64,000 nt of DNA from Pseudozobellia thermophila (lineage in GTDB: Bacteria > Bacteroidota > Bacteroidia > Flavobacteriales > Flavobacteriaceae): positions 407,402 through 471,401 of the forward strand of contig NZ_FQYU01000001.1 in assembly GCF_900141855.1 (NCBI RefSeq). Reading direction: 5' to 3'. Below, piece by piece: positions 26,623 to 36,319 of this stretch (its first letter is position 1; the number at the start of each line of letters is the position of its first letter). The position numbers and the translations under genes were made by a program. The notes under the pieces are model-generated. The model saw only the letters and a list, made by a program, of their open reading frames with translations. It searched no databases and was not told the origin of the DNA.

Positions 26623-29600
26623 TCAACCTAAATTCATTATTCCTATTCTGCCCTCTTCATCAACCCCTCTCATGGAAGTCAATGAAGGCAGGGACAAGCC
26701 ACCATTTCTAATATCCTCGGTAACTTCATTTCCTATGGCATACATTAAGGGAACCCAATTTTTATTCAGTATTCCATAATTACCGGGATCCCCGTATTCT
26801 TGGAAACCATTTTTCCAGAACGCTATTCTTTTGTCAAACAATGCCATGGTATTTTGTACTTCACTTGGGTCTATAATCCCACACCTAGATTTAATGACCT
26901 CCCGTACCCAATCAGTAAGGCTTTTAAATTCCGCTTCATTGTTACTGATATCCGGATTGCGGGTAAAATGACCTTCGCTGAAACTCCGGACAAGGCCAAT
27001 AATAACAGCATGTAAAACCCGCTCTCTTGCATTGATAGAGAAAGGCGTTACAGAAGTTGGTTCCACATAAGAGTATATTTTATTATGGAACGACTGGAAG
27101 TGTTCATATTGGGATTTGTCACGAGGTTTGGATGGACTGTACAACATGATTACCAGGCCAGGACCCTTTATGTCCCTACCGACTCTTGAACTTGCCTGTA
27201 TATATTCAGCAGTGGTCTTTGGTTGACCATGAATTAGCATTAAACCCAACCGTGACACATCAACTCCCGTAGCAATCATATTGGTGGCAAGGCATACATC
27301 AAGCGCAGAAGATGTTTTTCCGGTATAACTCTTTTCCAATTCCTTTAAGGCATCCGGGATTTTTGAGCTTGCAATTCGACTGGTCAACTCTTTGAACAGC
27401 TTCAGCCATCGTCTTTCCTCATACGGTATTAATTTTCTTTTCTGAAGGATAGATAAATAATCTCGAATATCGGCATATATCAAAGATGCGGCCATTCCCA
27501 ATTCTCGAATGGAATTGAAGAATCCGAGCAATGTCCAATAATAATCCTTAGTTTCAGGAGGATAATCCGCTGTTCTAATAGATTGTAGGATTGACGCATA
27601 AAGGCGAACGACCGAGGTCTGACCAGATCTATAGCCCGGTGCCAATACCCCGATATATTTTCTTCCCGGATTTTCGGGGGATGGTTCCTTTTCTTCAGAA
27701 AACCAAGTATCTCCAAAATTAATTCCTTGAGGGGGGAAAATGTTTAGGTTGTCGCTGGCGTACAATGCCTTAACTTGTTCCGAAGCCCTACTTATGGTTG
27801 CTGAGGAAGCAACTATTTTTGGTGGGACATAATCTTTACCATGAAATGGATATTCCCGTTTGTTATAATTATTGCATAAAGTAATGACAAGGCTCTCGTA
27901 AAGACCTACAACCGTGCCCAAGGGACCAGAAATCAGGTGCAGCTCATCTTGGATGATCAGTTCCGGTGGGGTTATTCGACTCTTGACCCCATTTGACCTA
28001 AACCCAAATAGTTTTCCTGAGTCAAAATCATTCGATGATCGACCGGGTTGCCATGGTATCATGGCAAATTTATCGACTGTTCCCAGTACCAATGTCGGAC
28101 AAAATTCAAAGATGTCCTCATCCACAACATAGAGCGGAAGTTCTGATTCAAAAAACTCACAATACTCATTTTCACATCTAAAATAGGTCCGTGCAGCAGA
28201 GACTGAACCATCTGTTTGAGCCAAACCCGATACTCTCTTATGTCTGCTCGGGGAATCCAATTTGCCAATAGCAGCACCGCAGCAAGGACACTTCGTTACA
28301 ATAAAGTTGTAATCAGCAGACTGGAAATTGCGCCCGGTCAGTTCCCGATACAATTCATTGGCATGTTTTCTTTTATTTGGGGTGGAGGTTCCCCCTACCC
28401 ATAATCCAATTGAAAAAGGATCTGGCCCCAGTTCCAACATATTATCATCTTCCTTCCGAATCAATTCACAAGCACAGATTAGGGAAGAAGCTCTTTCGTA
28501 TTGTTGCGTTGTGAGTAATCTAAGGGTATAGCGCATCAATATGGATGTTCCGGAAACATAATCAAAATCCATGTTTGCCTTTGCCCTGATTCTCCTGGCA
28601 AAAATTGAAAAACCCGCAAGTCCAAGATAGGCTTCTGTCTTACCACCACCGGTCGGGAACCATATCAAATCCACTATTTCACGTTGTTTGGAATTTTCAT
28701 CCCATATTGAAATAAGGTTCATTAAGACAAAAGCGATTTGAAATGGGCGCCATTTTCCATTGTATGTTCCCTTATGAAACTCTGAAAGATCTGCATGTTG
28801 ATGAACATCTTCTTCCAATGGTGTGAGGACATACGAACCATGATCTTCACGAATCCAGCTTCTTCTTGGCGTCTTGGAACGTTGTTGTTGCCAGATCATG
28901 GCCCTGTTCATCCACCGGAAACATTTGACCAAGTCAGATGCAACATCACTCTCCGTGAGCAACTGCACACCTTCTTTGATCCTACGTAAGTTTTCCTTAC
29001 ATTTTGAAACGTTTCTTAATGCCGCCCCTTGAAATTTCTCATCGAGATTGCCTACGGCCAGTTCCAAGTTTGAAATCCATATTTCATATTGAGTGGTGAG
29101 CTGATTCAAACTGGCTTTTGCATCATCCCAATCTCCATAATCGGATAGCTCCAACATACTTAGTGTCACATGTTGGGTAGGGGATACCTGGGGCAATTCA
29201 TAAACTGGAACGACAGAGGTGGCCAAACCATAGACCCTATCATTGGATTCATCCCATTGTACAGAACACCCATGACCAATGGCATATGTTTTCTTTTCCC
29301 GATATAATAAAAGCAATTCTTCCTCTTCTTCAGTGTCGTTGGCGGAATTTCTTTCATCATAGGGTAAAATATGGCCTCCGGACTCATCCTTGATATATAT
29401 TTTGTTTTGGAAAAGAATTGCCCTGTCATTTTCTTCCTGATTGGTACTGGCTAATATTTTGTTGATGATGGTAAATGTGAGGATACATTCGCCTTTGTCT
29501 ATGTGTTCTTTTCTGGATCGATTGTAAACCCTCAGTGTAAGCCAGTCTTGATTCGTATTCCATGGTGTCACTGCAACCACCTTTTCAAATACTAACCCTC

Positions 29601-30159
29601 TGTTAAATCCAATTTCTTTCAAATCGAGAACGACCTCCTTTATGTCTAATGGTCTTCTGGTCCAATTTCTCCGCAATACTATTGCTCCGGACTGAGTATT
29701 CCGCTTATCTTCATATCCTCTATCGACCACTCTCTTTTCCGCTATCCCTTGATTAGACCTTTCATACCAAGCAGCATTGATATGCACGCTGATTGTACCA
29801 TGATCGGCTTTCATTTTACATGTAAAACCCATAGCTGAGGGTAGGAATTCATTCGCTAACCCAATGGACTCATCGGAATCACCATCATCTGCTAAACTAC
29901 CTTGGGTAGTTCTTGAATCATCATGGTACTCGGAAGGTTCTTCTTCAACATCGTCATCAGTGATTGCTGTATTTTCATCCAATTCCGTGATATTGGTCGC
30001 TTGAGGGTACAACATTCCGGCCCCATACCTCAGTTTTGGCGAACCATGTACTCTTTCCAACAGAATTTCTTCCCCTGTTGTTTCATCAATGTATGCCGGA
30101 TGTGGATCTGGGCCACAGACTTCTTTTATGATATCATCGATTATTTGATCTCGAATCAT
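26623..30159 (-). CDS. drmA: DrmA-like DISARM helicase
   Basis: The 1178-residue protein has a long N-terminal part (about 1-480) without motifs I recognise, then a superfamily 2 helicase core. Walker A is LIWFPTGGGKTEAYLGL (about residue 500), motif II is IIQDELHLISGPLGT (about 735, DEXH type), and the late motifs are TNMIATGVDVSRLGL and YIQASSRVGRD (about 970-993). A Cys cluster (CPCCGAAIG then CENEYCEF) in the insert between the RecA lobes is zinc-finger-like. DrmA with DrmB forms the core of all DISARM systems. Its ATG overlaps the end of the NERD-helicase gene by four bases (ATGA). Some family members have extra N-terminal regions, so its size is not unusual. Confidence 0.87.
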   Translation of the reverse strand: MIRDQIIDDIIKEVCGPDPHPAYIDETTGEEILLERVHGSPKLRYGAGMLYPQATNITELDENTAITDDDVEEEPSEYHDDSRTTQGSLADDGDSDESIGLANEFLPSAMGFTCKMKADHGTISVHINAAWYERSNQGIAEKRVVDRGYEDKRNTQSGAIVLRRNWTRRPLDIKEVVLDLKEIGFNRGLVFEKVVAVTPWNTNQDWLTLRVYNRSRKEHIDKGECILTFTIINKILASTNQEENDRAILFQNKIYIKDESGGHILPYDERNSANDTEEEEELLLLYREKKTYAIGHGCSVQWDESNDRVYGLATSVVPVYELPQVSPTQHVTLSMLELSDYGDWDDAKASLNQLTTQYEIWISNLELAVGNLDEKFQGAALRNVSKCKENLRRIKEGVQLLTESDVASDLVKCFRWMNRAMIWQQQRSKTPRRSWIREDHGSYVLTPLEEDVHQHADLSEFHKGTYNGKWRPFQIAFVLMNLISIWDENSKQREIVDLIWFPTGGGKTEAYLGLAGFSIFARRIRAKANMDFDYVSGTSILMRYTLRLLTTQQYERASSLICACELIRKEDDNMLELGPDPFSIGLWVGGTSTPNKRKHANELYRELTGRNFQSADYNFIVTKCPCCGAAIGKLDSPSRHKRVSGLAQTDGSVSAARTYFRCENEYCEFFESELPLYVVDEDIFEFCPTLVLGTVDKFAMIPWQPGRSSNDFDSGKLFGFRSNGVKSRITPPELIIQDELHLISGPLGTVVGLYESLVITLCNNYNKREYPFHGKDYVPPKIVASSATISRASEQVKALYASDNLNIFPPQGINFGDTWFSEEKEPSPENPGRKYIGVLAPGYRSGQTSVVRLYASILQSIRTADYPPETKDYYWTLLGFFNSIRELGMAASLIYADIRDYLSILQKRKLIPYEERRWLKLFKELTSRIASSKIPDALKELEKSYTGKTSSALDVCLATNMIATGVDVSRLGLMLIHGQPKTTAEYIQASSRVGRDIKGPGLVIMLYSPSKPRDKSQYEHFQSFHNKIYSYVEPTSVTPFSINARERVLHAVIIGLVRSFSEGHFTRNPDISNNEAEFKSLTDWVREVIKSRCGIIDPSEVQNTMALFDKRIAFWKNGFQEYGDPGNYGILNKNWVPLMYAIGNEVTEDIRNGGLSLPSLTSMRGVDEEGRIGIMNLG

Positions 30160-31883
30160 GATGTTTGATTTATTCTCATTGATAATAATTGATTGTAGGA
30201 ATTCTCAAGTCCTTTGTCCAAAACAAGATAGAATTTCAATTTGGCCCTACTGATCGATACATATAATAGACTTGTGGAATGGTCGGATTCCAACTCCTCG
30301 AACTCTGTGGCTATCACAAAGGAATTTTGAAGCCCTTTGTATGCGTGTATGGTTGAAAAGACAAGACCATTATTGATGTGATTCTTCAATTCCACGGATT
30401 GCAGCATTAAGCTGTTTTTTGCGCTTTTGCAGGATAGTAAGGTAATCTTGGACTCGGGAATTCCTTTTGAAGTCAAGTCTTCTATAATCTCAACTACCTT
30501 TTCGACCTGTTTGGACTTAATCGGGAAATAATGTTCTACCTTTTCCCCCTCCAACATCCCTTCGGGACTTGATTGTTTCTCGCACCCAGTAGTTGTGTGA
30601 TTAAAGAGCACAATTTTCTTACTGTTTCTACAATTAATCCTTAAGGGTGGTACTTTGATAAATGCAGCTTTTGAGGCTAGTATGTCAAGTACGCTTGAAG
30701 GGTTGTCCAGATAGATCAATTGATTGCAAAAATCCCCGAAAAAGACCCATTTTCCATTGTTCAATCCTCCTTTTAACATGATATCGAAAACATCCAGATA
30801 GGATTCGGTGAGGAGGTCTTGGGATTCATCTATGATGAGCAGGTCAAATTTTTCCTCCGCTGTGAGTTCCTCAAGAGCATACATGGTCTCCAATGGTAAG
30901 TCTGTTGAATAGAAAGGTTCCTGATTAACCTTGGGGGGAACTAGTTTTGTCAAAGTCATCATAAAGCTGTGAAGATTACCAACATAGGAATTGGTTGCAC
31001 TCAAATCAATTACCTTGGATAGTTCAGACTTTAATTTATGTCCCAGTTTTTTATTGAAGCACAATAACCCAACTTTCAATCCTTGGTTGACATTTCTTTG
31101 AAACCATTCCGTCGCCATTATGGTTTTCCCGGTTCCAGCACCTCCTTGTATCAAGACCCGATCATTGTAATCCATAAAAGAAAGCGTTTCAAACTGTTCT
31201 TCTGTAAAATGATCGATAAGGTCCTCTTCATCCAGTATTTGGTTCAAGTGGGTATAGTTATAACTAAAATCACCTCGTAATAGTTTGAAAATAACTTCAC
31301 AATCTTTTTTCGAGGGCCTTGAATCATTGACATTATACCATATTTTATCGGAGTATTTATGGTGAAAACCACGGGAAAGTGATTCTATATAATGACTGGC
31401 TGGAGCCCTAAAACCAGATCTTGTGAAGAGTTGCCAAGATTCTGCCTCGGGGCCATAATCATTAAACTCCTCGAGACCGGTAAACATAACCCCCCATCCG
31501 AATAGTAGTTTGTTGATTTTGGTTTTCAATTTTGCATGGTCACCTGCCAACTCCAACAAGTAAGATCTTAATGAATGCATCGTATCACTCACTTGTCTAA
31601 AAGGCCCAATTGTAGATGTGTTTACTTTGCCATCGCGGTTTTCAAATTTCCAGATGCCACCATCACGACTGACTTTACCGTGTTTTACTTCCAACGCGAA
31701 AATTCCAAGTCCGGGAGCCAATACCAAAAAGTCCAATTCCCCTGACACCCTTGTTAAATGTTTGGAGATAAACAGGGAATGGAGAATGATAAAGTGCTTG
31801 GCATTGATATCCGTTTTGAAATGACGGAACACCTGCTTTTCTCCATTTGAATTGGCACTATCGATATTGTCCGGTACAATCAT
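30156..31883 (-). CDS. NERD nuclease / UvrD-type helicase fusion protein
   Basis: The 575-residue protein starts with a NERD domain (about 8-125): GEKQVFRHF, then GELDFLVLAPG and FALEVKHG supply the Glu, Asp 51, Glu 65 and Lys 67 of a PD-(D/E)xK-type site. A superfamily 1 helicase follows (about 225-570), with Walker A GGAGTGKT (247-254), motif II IIDESQDL (352-355), VFSTIHAYKGLQ and the final YVSISRAKLKFYLVL. It starts directly after the drmE-like stop (TAAATG) and its end overlaps drmA by four bases, so it belongs to the operon. It occupies the operon instead of DrmC and may be the nuclease effector. This role is inference; both active sites look intact. Confidence 0.85.
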   Translation of the reverse strand: MIVPDNIDSANSNGEKQVFRHFKTDINAKHFIILHSLFISKHLTRVSGELDFLVLAPGLGIFALEVKHGKVSRDGGIWKFENRDGKVNTSTIGPFRQVSDTMHSLRSYLLELAGDHAKLKTKINKLLFGWGVMFTGLEEFNDYGPEAESWQLFTRSGFRAPASHYIESLSRGFHHKYSDKIWYNVNDSRPSKKDCEVIFKLLRGDFSYNYTHLNQILDEEDLIDHFTEEQFETLSFMDYNDRVLIQGGAGTGKTIMATEWFQRNVNQGLKVGLLCFNKKLGHKLKSELSKVIDLSATNSYVGNLHSFMMTLTKLVPPKVNQEPFYSTDLPLETMYALEELTAEEKFDLLIIDESQDLLTESYLDVFDIMLKGGLNNGKWVFFGDFCNQLIYLDNPSSVLDILASKAAFIKVPPLRINCRNSKKIVLFNHTTTGCEKQSSPEGMLEGEKVEHYFPIKSKQVEKVVEIIEDLTSKGIPESKITLLSCKSAKNSLMLQSVELKNHINNGLVFSTIHAYKGLQNSFVIATEFEELESDHSTSLLYVSISRAKLKFYLVLDKGLENSYNQLLSMRINQTS

Positions 31884-34661
31884 TTATTTAAGAAATTTCA
31901 TGGTTGAATGGTATTCAATTTTCAGGTCACTTCTTTTTTCGATGCCTACAATCTCGTTTTTCTCGCCTTTTACCTCGATGCCTTGGACTTCGATGGTAAA
32001 CGTGTCATCGAGGGCATCGTGTGATGTACCGATTATTTCAGCAAGCTTGTCTTTTACAGCTCGGTCCAGTTTGTTTTTGGCTTTTAGAATTACCGTCTTT
32101 GCCCCTAGAATGGCCTTTGCCCTTTCCAAAAGTTCTTCTTTGGGATAGTGTAATCCAAGTATCATTTTTAGGTTTTCATAGGTCGGGGCAAGCATCATTT
32201 CATCGTGTAACCATCGAAGTACATTGTAGTTTTCCGGGCTTCCTCCAATATTAAGAGATTGATTTACTTTTTCCAATCTTGCCACCAATTCTGACACGTC
32301 TTCATATTTTTGGCGTTCTTTCTTAAGAATCTCCCGCCATGATTCTAAGGTTTCCATATAAGTGAGCATGGCCCTTGAACCTTCCAAATATTTGGTAATG
32401 GATCGTCTGGACACATTGACGATGACAGCAATGTCTCCTACTGCAACGTTCTCTATTTTGCTCGAATAGGTTTCAATGGAACCTGTAATGGATTCTTTTA
32501 GCGTAAGGATTCTCCAATTATGGGGAAAGAATACATAGCTTCCATTTTCGAAATGCAGAACGTTACAATTCAGCATATACTGGCCACTGGCTTCTCGATC
32601 ATCATTCGAACCTCTGTATCCGGAATAACGTAGTTCATGGAGCATTTGTTCGAACTCTTCATATTCAGTGGTCATGGTCTTATCGTCTTCTCGGTCATCA
32701 ATCCCACAACTCTTAAAATGTATTGAACTTTCGATAATGGATTTAATTTGATCATCGTTCTTAATCCTGTACGATTCAAGTTCATTCAGGCATGCTGGAA
32801 AGTTTTCCACATAATATCCTGAACCGATTTTTCTTTTAAGAGTATTCGTGGTTATGGAAGACTCACAATGGTTCAGGACAAAATTTACGTTTGGTATCAC
32901 TTTTTTAAAAATGCTCTGGTCGATATACTTGAATAAATATTCTCGGTATGGATAACCCATAAATTTGATTCCCTTTGCAGTTGCATCTATATCATTGTGA
33001 TGAGTTATTGTCCCCTGATCGGCCTCAATGGGAAGCATGAAATGCACATCATTGATACTGATGTCCTGATAAAATAAATGGTTGTGATCATCAATATATC
33101 TTTTGGGTTGTCCACCTAAAAGGATATATGATTTCAGGTTGGCCAATGATGTATATATGGAAGCTTTTATTTCTTTGTCCAAGCCTGAACTGGACGTATG
33201 ATATACCTCGATAAAATTGTCGAGCAAACCAATAAGTTTATAAGTGTCCGGCCTAACTATAGCGTTTTTAAGTACATATAGGAGAGGTCTTAAGGTTTGA
33301 TAATAGGCTTTTTGTAAAAGCTTATGTTCTCCCAAAGAGGATAGGAAGTTTTTTGATTCCAATGCGTTGAAGATGTGATCAAATTCATTGAAATTAACTT
33401 CCTCAACCGTGATTTTTTGGTTTACAAAACGACAAAAGGTATTGTTGTTGACATTGTCAATGAAATGAGATTCTTGATCAAGTTGAAGTTCCAAATCAGC
33501 AAGCTTGTTTTTATCCCAATTAAAGCGGTATGCGTCCTTAAATGATGCATGGTCAAAGATTGTTTTATACATATCGAATTCGTTCCACTCACTAATGACC
33601 CTATCACTTATTATAAATACCGGAATATGATGACGGGATAGATATTTCATGGTGTTGGGATTTTCCAACATAAGCTGTGGATCATTCACGAAGACAGCGG
33701 AAACATCATTGATTAGATCATCTTCAATTCCAGGATGGTACTTCATTAGGTTTTGAAGTTTGTTACCTAAATTTTGATAATCGGAACTCTTTAAAAGGGC
33801 TGAATAGAGAGACTGGAATTTGTCGACGAACTTTTTTGTTTTTAGGAATCGTTCCAGTAATCCAAGACAATCGTGAACGATGGTTTTGATTTCCGAGTCT
33901 TCAAATTCAATACTCTTTAAATTTTGTGTGACTGCCTTGACAAAGAATTCCGTGTTCTTATTCGAATCATCATCCACGCTTCCGTCAAAGCATCCAAAAT
34001 CTGGAGATATAAGTAGATTTTTATCCAGTAACACCGTTTCAGATAAAGGCTCATCATAAATTAATGTATCGCTCAATTGTCGACGGAAAAGTCCTGCCTT
34101 CCCTCTACCGGAAATCAAAACTACCTTTGCTGACAATGCGCCAAAATTGGGGTTAAGGTCCAGACTGAGGATTTGCGTCAATGCCTTTCGCTTATCGAGG
34201 AATTGCTTCTTTTTCTTACGATAGTGAACATATTTGTTCACCATCTTTTTTCTTGCAGGGTTAATGAACTGAATGTTCTGCATCTTGGTGTAGGCCGTTA
34301 CACCATCCGAGAACTTCATGACCAGCTTATTTGAGCCAACATCGATCCTTTGAAATAGGGCCGTTGTTGAGAAAATGTCAATTTTATCACCTGCTTTCAG
34401 GTCCAACTCACTAATTCTATTTTTGCTTTGATGCACATAGTTATAGAAAAATTCATTAATCAAAAATTGAACGGACATCCACAATGCTGTACTTTCTTTA
34501 CAAGGAAATGTAATCACCATGGGTTCACTACTCTCTTTTCGATTAATTTCTTCGGAATAATCCAATGCGATTGCTGTGGATGCCTGAATTACAGGACTAA
34601 ATTCACGGCTTCCCAAATTCAAATAGAATCTTTCTTTTGCGTTATTGAGGTATTCCTTCAC
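31884..34661 (-). CDS. Large protein in the DrmE position of a class 2 DISARM operon
   Basis: The 925-residue soluble protein has no signal peptide and no motif I can name with certainty. An early segment (about 45-80) and AKVVLISGRGKAGLFRRQLS (about 177-196) suggest an alpha/beta fold, HIPVFIISDRVISEW (about 350) looks like a Rossmann-type strand and loop, and the C-terminal third is helical (SWREILKKERQKYEDVSELV). Class 2 DISARM systems encode a large protein of unknown function, DrmE, next to a C5 methyltransferase and DrmA. Size, place and partners all fit, so I call it DrmE-like. Its ATG overlaps the methyltransferase stop by four bases. Confidence 0.6.
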   Translation of the reverse strand: MKEYLNNAKERFYLNLGSREFSPVIQASTAIALDYSEEINRKESSEPMVITFPCKESTALWMSVQFLINEFFYNYVHQSKNRISELDLKAGDKIDIFSTTALFQRIDVGSNKLVMKFSDGVTAYTKMQNIQFINPARKKMVNKYVHYRKKKKQFLDKRKALTQILSLDLNPNFGALSAKVVLISGRGKAGLFRRQLSDTLIYDEPLSETVLLDKNLLISPDFGCFDGSVDDDSNKNTEFFVKAVTQNLKSIEFEDSEIKTIVHDCLGLLERFLKTKKFVDKFQSLYSALLKSSDYQNLGNKLQNLMKYHPGIEDDLINDVSAVFVNDPQLMLENPNTMKYLSRHHIPVFIISDRVISEWNEFDMYKTIFDHASFKDAYRFNWDKNKLADLELQLDQESHFIDNVNNNTFCRFVNQKITVEEVNFNEFDHIFNALESKNFLSSLGEHKLLQKAYYQTLRPLLYVLKNAIVRPDTYKLIGLLDNFIEVYHTSSSGLDKEIKASIYTSLANLKSYILLGGQPKRYIDDHNHLFYQDISINDVHFMLPIEADQGTITHHNDIDATAKGIKFMGYPYREYLFKYIDQSIFKKVIPNVNFVLNHCESSITTNTLKRKIGSGYYVENFPACLNELESYRIKNDDQIKSIIESSIHFKSCGIDDREDDKTMTTEYEEFEQMLHELRYSGYRGSNDDREASGQYMLNCNVLHFENGSYVFFPHNWRILTLKESITGSIETYSSKIENVAVGDIAVIVNVSRRSITKYLEGSRAMLTYMETLESWREILKKERQKYEDVSELVARLEKVNQSLNIGGSPENYNVLRWLHDEMMLAPTYENLKMILGLHYPKEELLERAKAILGAKTVILKAKNKLDRAVKDKLAEIIGTSHDALDDTFTIEVQGIEVKGEKNEIVGIEKRSDLKIEYHSTMKFLK

Positions 34662-36205
34662 TGAACCAACTTCTTTACAATTTGTGCTATTTGGTACGCG
34701 AGATAGGGCGGCACGGCGTTTCCCACTTGATGAAATTGGGCTGTTCTACTGCCTCTAAATAAATAATTATCTGGAAAAGTTTGAATACGTGCTGCTTCTC
34801 TGACGGTAAGTGATCGACATTGTAAGGTGTCATAATGAATAAAATAATGACCGTCTTTAGATATATGACTTGTTACAGTAGTTGCGGGCTCGTTAGGTAC
34901 CTGCACCCTGAAACGATCAGCAAATTTGCCTGAATCCACATTAGCATGATCAGGCAATAAATCTTTATTATGCATTGCATAATCTTTTAAACGAGGAAAT
35001 CTTTTATATTTCTCCACATAAAGTCCAGCAAATAAATAACGCATTAAATCCTGCGATAAGTGTGACCTTGACTCGTGGTTAATAACACCTTTTAGTCGTT
35101 TATCAATAAACCAATCCCTTAAAGGATGTGTTTTTGAAATTAAGTTAGTTGCTTTTATGTATTCTGCTCCAGTACCTAACTCTATCTTTTTAGGACCTTT
35201 TGAAAGCCCGTTTAAATCTAAGTCTCCCCAATCAATAATTTGGTTAATATTTTGGGACATCTCATTTAACCAATTATCATTTGTATTATCTATTTTTTCA
35301 TATAAACGTTTAGGTTTCCCGTTTTTATAAACTTCAGAGGGGTGATAGTGTGTGAATTTTCTGTTTAAACCACTCCTTACTTTTGGTAAATTATGGATTA
35401 CAGACTTTAATGTGACCCCTTCTTTTTCTTTTAAATAATCGCCGTTATGCTTGTAATCCTTTCTTACTCCTAAAAGAATAACTCTATGACGCTTTTGAGG
35501 AACACCATATCTCTCAGACTTAATTAAAAAATCCGAGTCCTTTTCTACTGGCTTCACAAATGAATGAATAGTGTAATTATTTCCATCTCTTAAATCTCGT
35601 TTCATCCAGTCAAATACTCTTTCTCCATCAACCTTTGCAGACAACAAGCCTTTAACATTCTCCATTACAAAAATAGCCGGCTTATGCTTCTTGATTATTC
35701 TTAAATATTCTTGATACAAGTAGACCCTATGATCATCCCTATCAATCCCACCGACTCTCGATCGCCCAACATTAGAATAGGCTTGACAAGGAGGGCCACC
35801 TATTAAGACCCAATCCCTATTCCCTTTTAATTGTTCTTTAATTAATTTGTCAACAACTTTAGGTGGCCAGTTTTTAGAACCTAATTCTATTAATCTTGCT
35901 TCTTTTCTGGCAATCTTACCTTCCTCATAGCGATCTAACATTTTTTCAATAAGAACTTCTCTTTTTGATAAATCCAACTCTTTTAAAACGTTGTAATAAT
36001 CCTCTGGCACATCTTTATTGTTCTTTTTGAACTGTCGAAAAAAACTTCTTAAAGTAAGGGTCTTATGTGCGTTTATATCTTTTTCTATGGAAAGTTTAAT
36101 GTCAAAAACTGATTTGCCTTCTTCATTTTTCAAAGACATAAAACCTTCCCCAAGACCACCTGGACCTGCAAAAAGATCAATTATAGGTGTTTTTTTTTGT
36201 TCCAT
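34658..36205 (-). CDS. drmMII: DNA (cytosine-5) methyltransferase, DrmMII-like
   Basis: I place the start at the ATG at 36205 (MEQKKTPIIDLFAG, 515 residues). A TTG seven codons upstream coincides with a -7 promoter element and is rejected. The C5-methylase motifs come in order: I DLFAGPGGLGEGF, IV GGPPCQAYS (catalytic Cys 140), VI MENVKG (182), VIII VPQKRHRVILLG (about 235), IX/TRD end with SLTVREAARIQTFPDNYLF and X HQVGNAVPPYLAYQIA. In DISARM the methylase marks host DNA as self. It is the first gene of the operon, and its last codons overlap the drmE-like start by four bases. Target specificity cannot be read from the sequence. Confidence 0.9.
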   Translation of the reverse strand: MEQKKTPIIDLFAGPGGLGEGFMSLKNEEGKSVFDIKLSIEKDINAHKTLTLRSFFRQFKKNNKDVPEDYYNVLKELDLSKREVLIEKMLDRYEEGKIARKEARLIELGSKNWPPKVVDKLIKEQLKGNRDWVLIGGPPCQAYSNVGRSRVGGIDRDDHRVYLYQEYLRIIKKHKPAIFVMENVKGLLSAKVDGERVFDWMKRDLRDGNNYTIHSFVKPVEKDSDFLIKSERYGVPQKRHRVILLGVRKDYKHNGDYLKEKEGVTLKSVIHNLPKVRSGLNRKFTHYHPSEVYKNGKPKRLYEKIDNTNDNWLNEMSQNINQIIDWGDLDLNGLSKGPKKIELGTGAEYIKATNLISKTHPLRDWFIDKRLKGVINHESRSHLSQDLMRYLFAGLYVEKYKRFPRLKDYAMHNKDLLPDHANVDSGKFADRFRVQVPNEPATTVTSHISKDGHYFIHYDTLQCRSLTVREAARIQTFPDNYLFRGSRTAQFHQVGNAVPPYLAYQIAQIVKKLVQ

Positions 36206-36223
36206 ATTAGGTTTGAATTTAGA

Positions 36224-36231
36224 CAAAAATA
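36224..36231 (-). promoter_or_regulatory. Bacteroidota -7 element before the DISARM-like operon
   Basis: On the minus strand TATTTTTG fits the TAnnTTTG consensus and ends 18 bases before the chosen methyltransferase ATG. A clear -33 TTG at the usual distance is lacking. It explains why the upstream TTG codon should not be taken as the gene start. Confidence 0.5.
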
Positions 36232-36319
36232 AATGTCTTGTAAAAAGAGCGAAAACCCTCTTATTCTTTATAATATATTTCTGGAAACAATAAATCCAGT
36301 AGATAATTCTATACCTAAT

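Noticed and set aside
36206-36226. Upstream TTG as start of the DNA methyltransferase
   Set aside because: The TTG is the 3' end of a TATTTTTG promoter element, so it would not be transcribed as part of the message; the ATG at 36205 gives the usual N-terminus.
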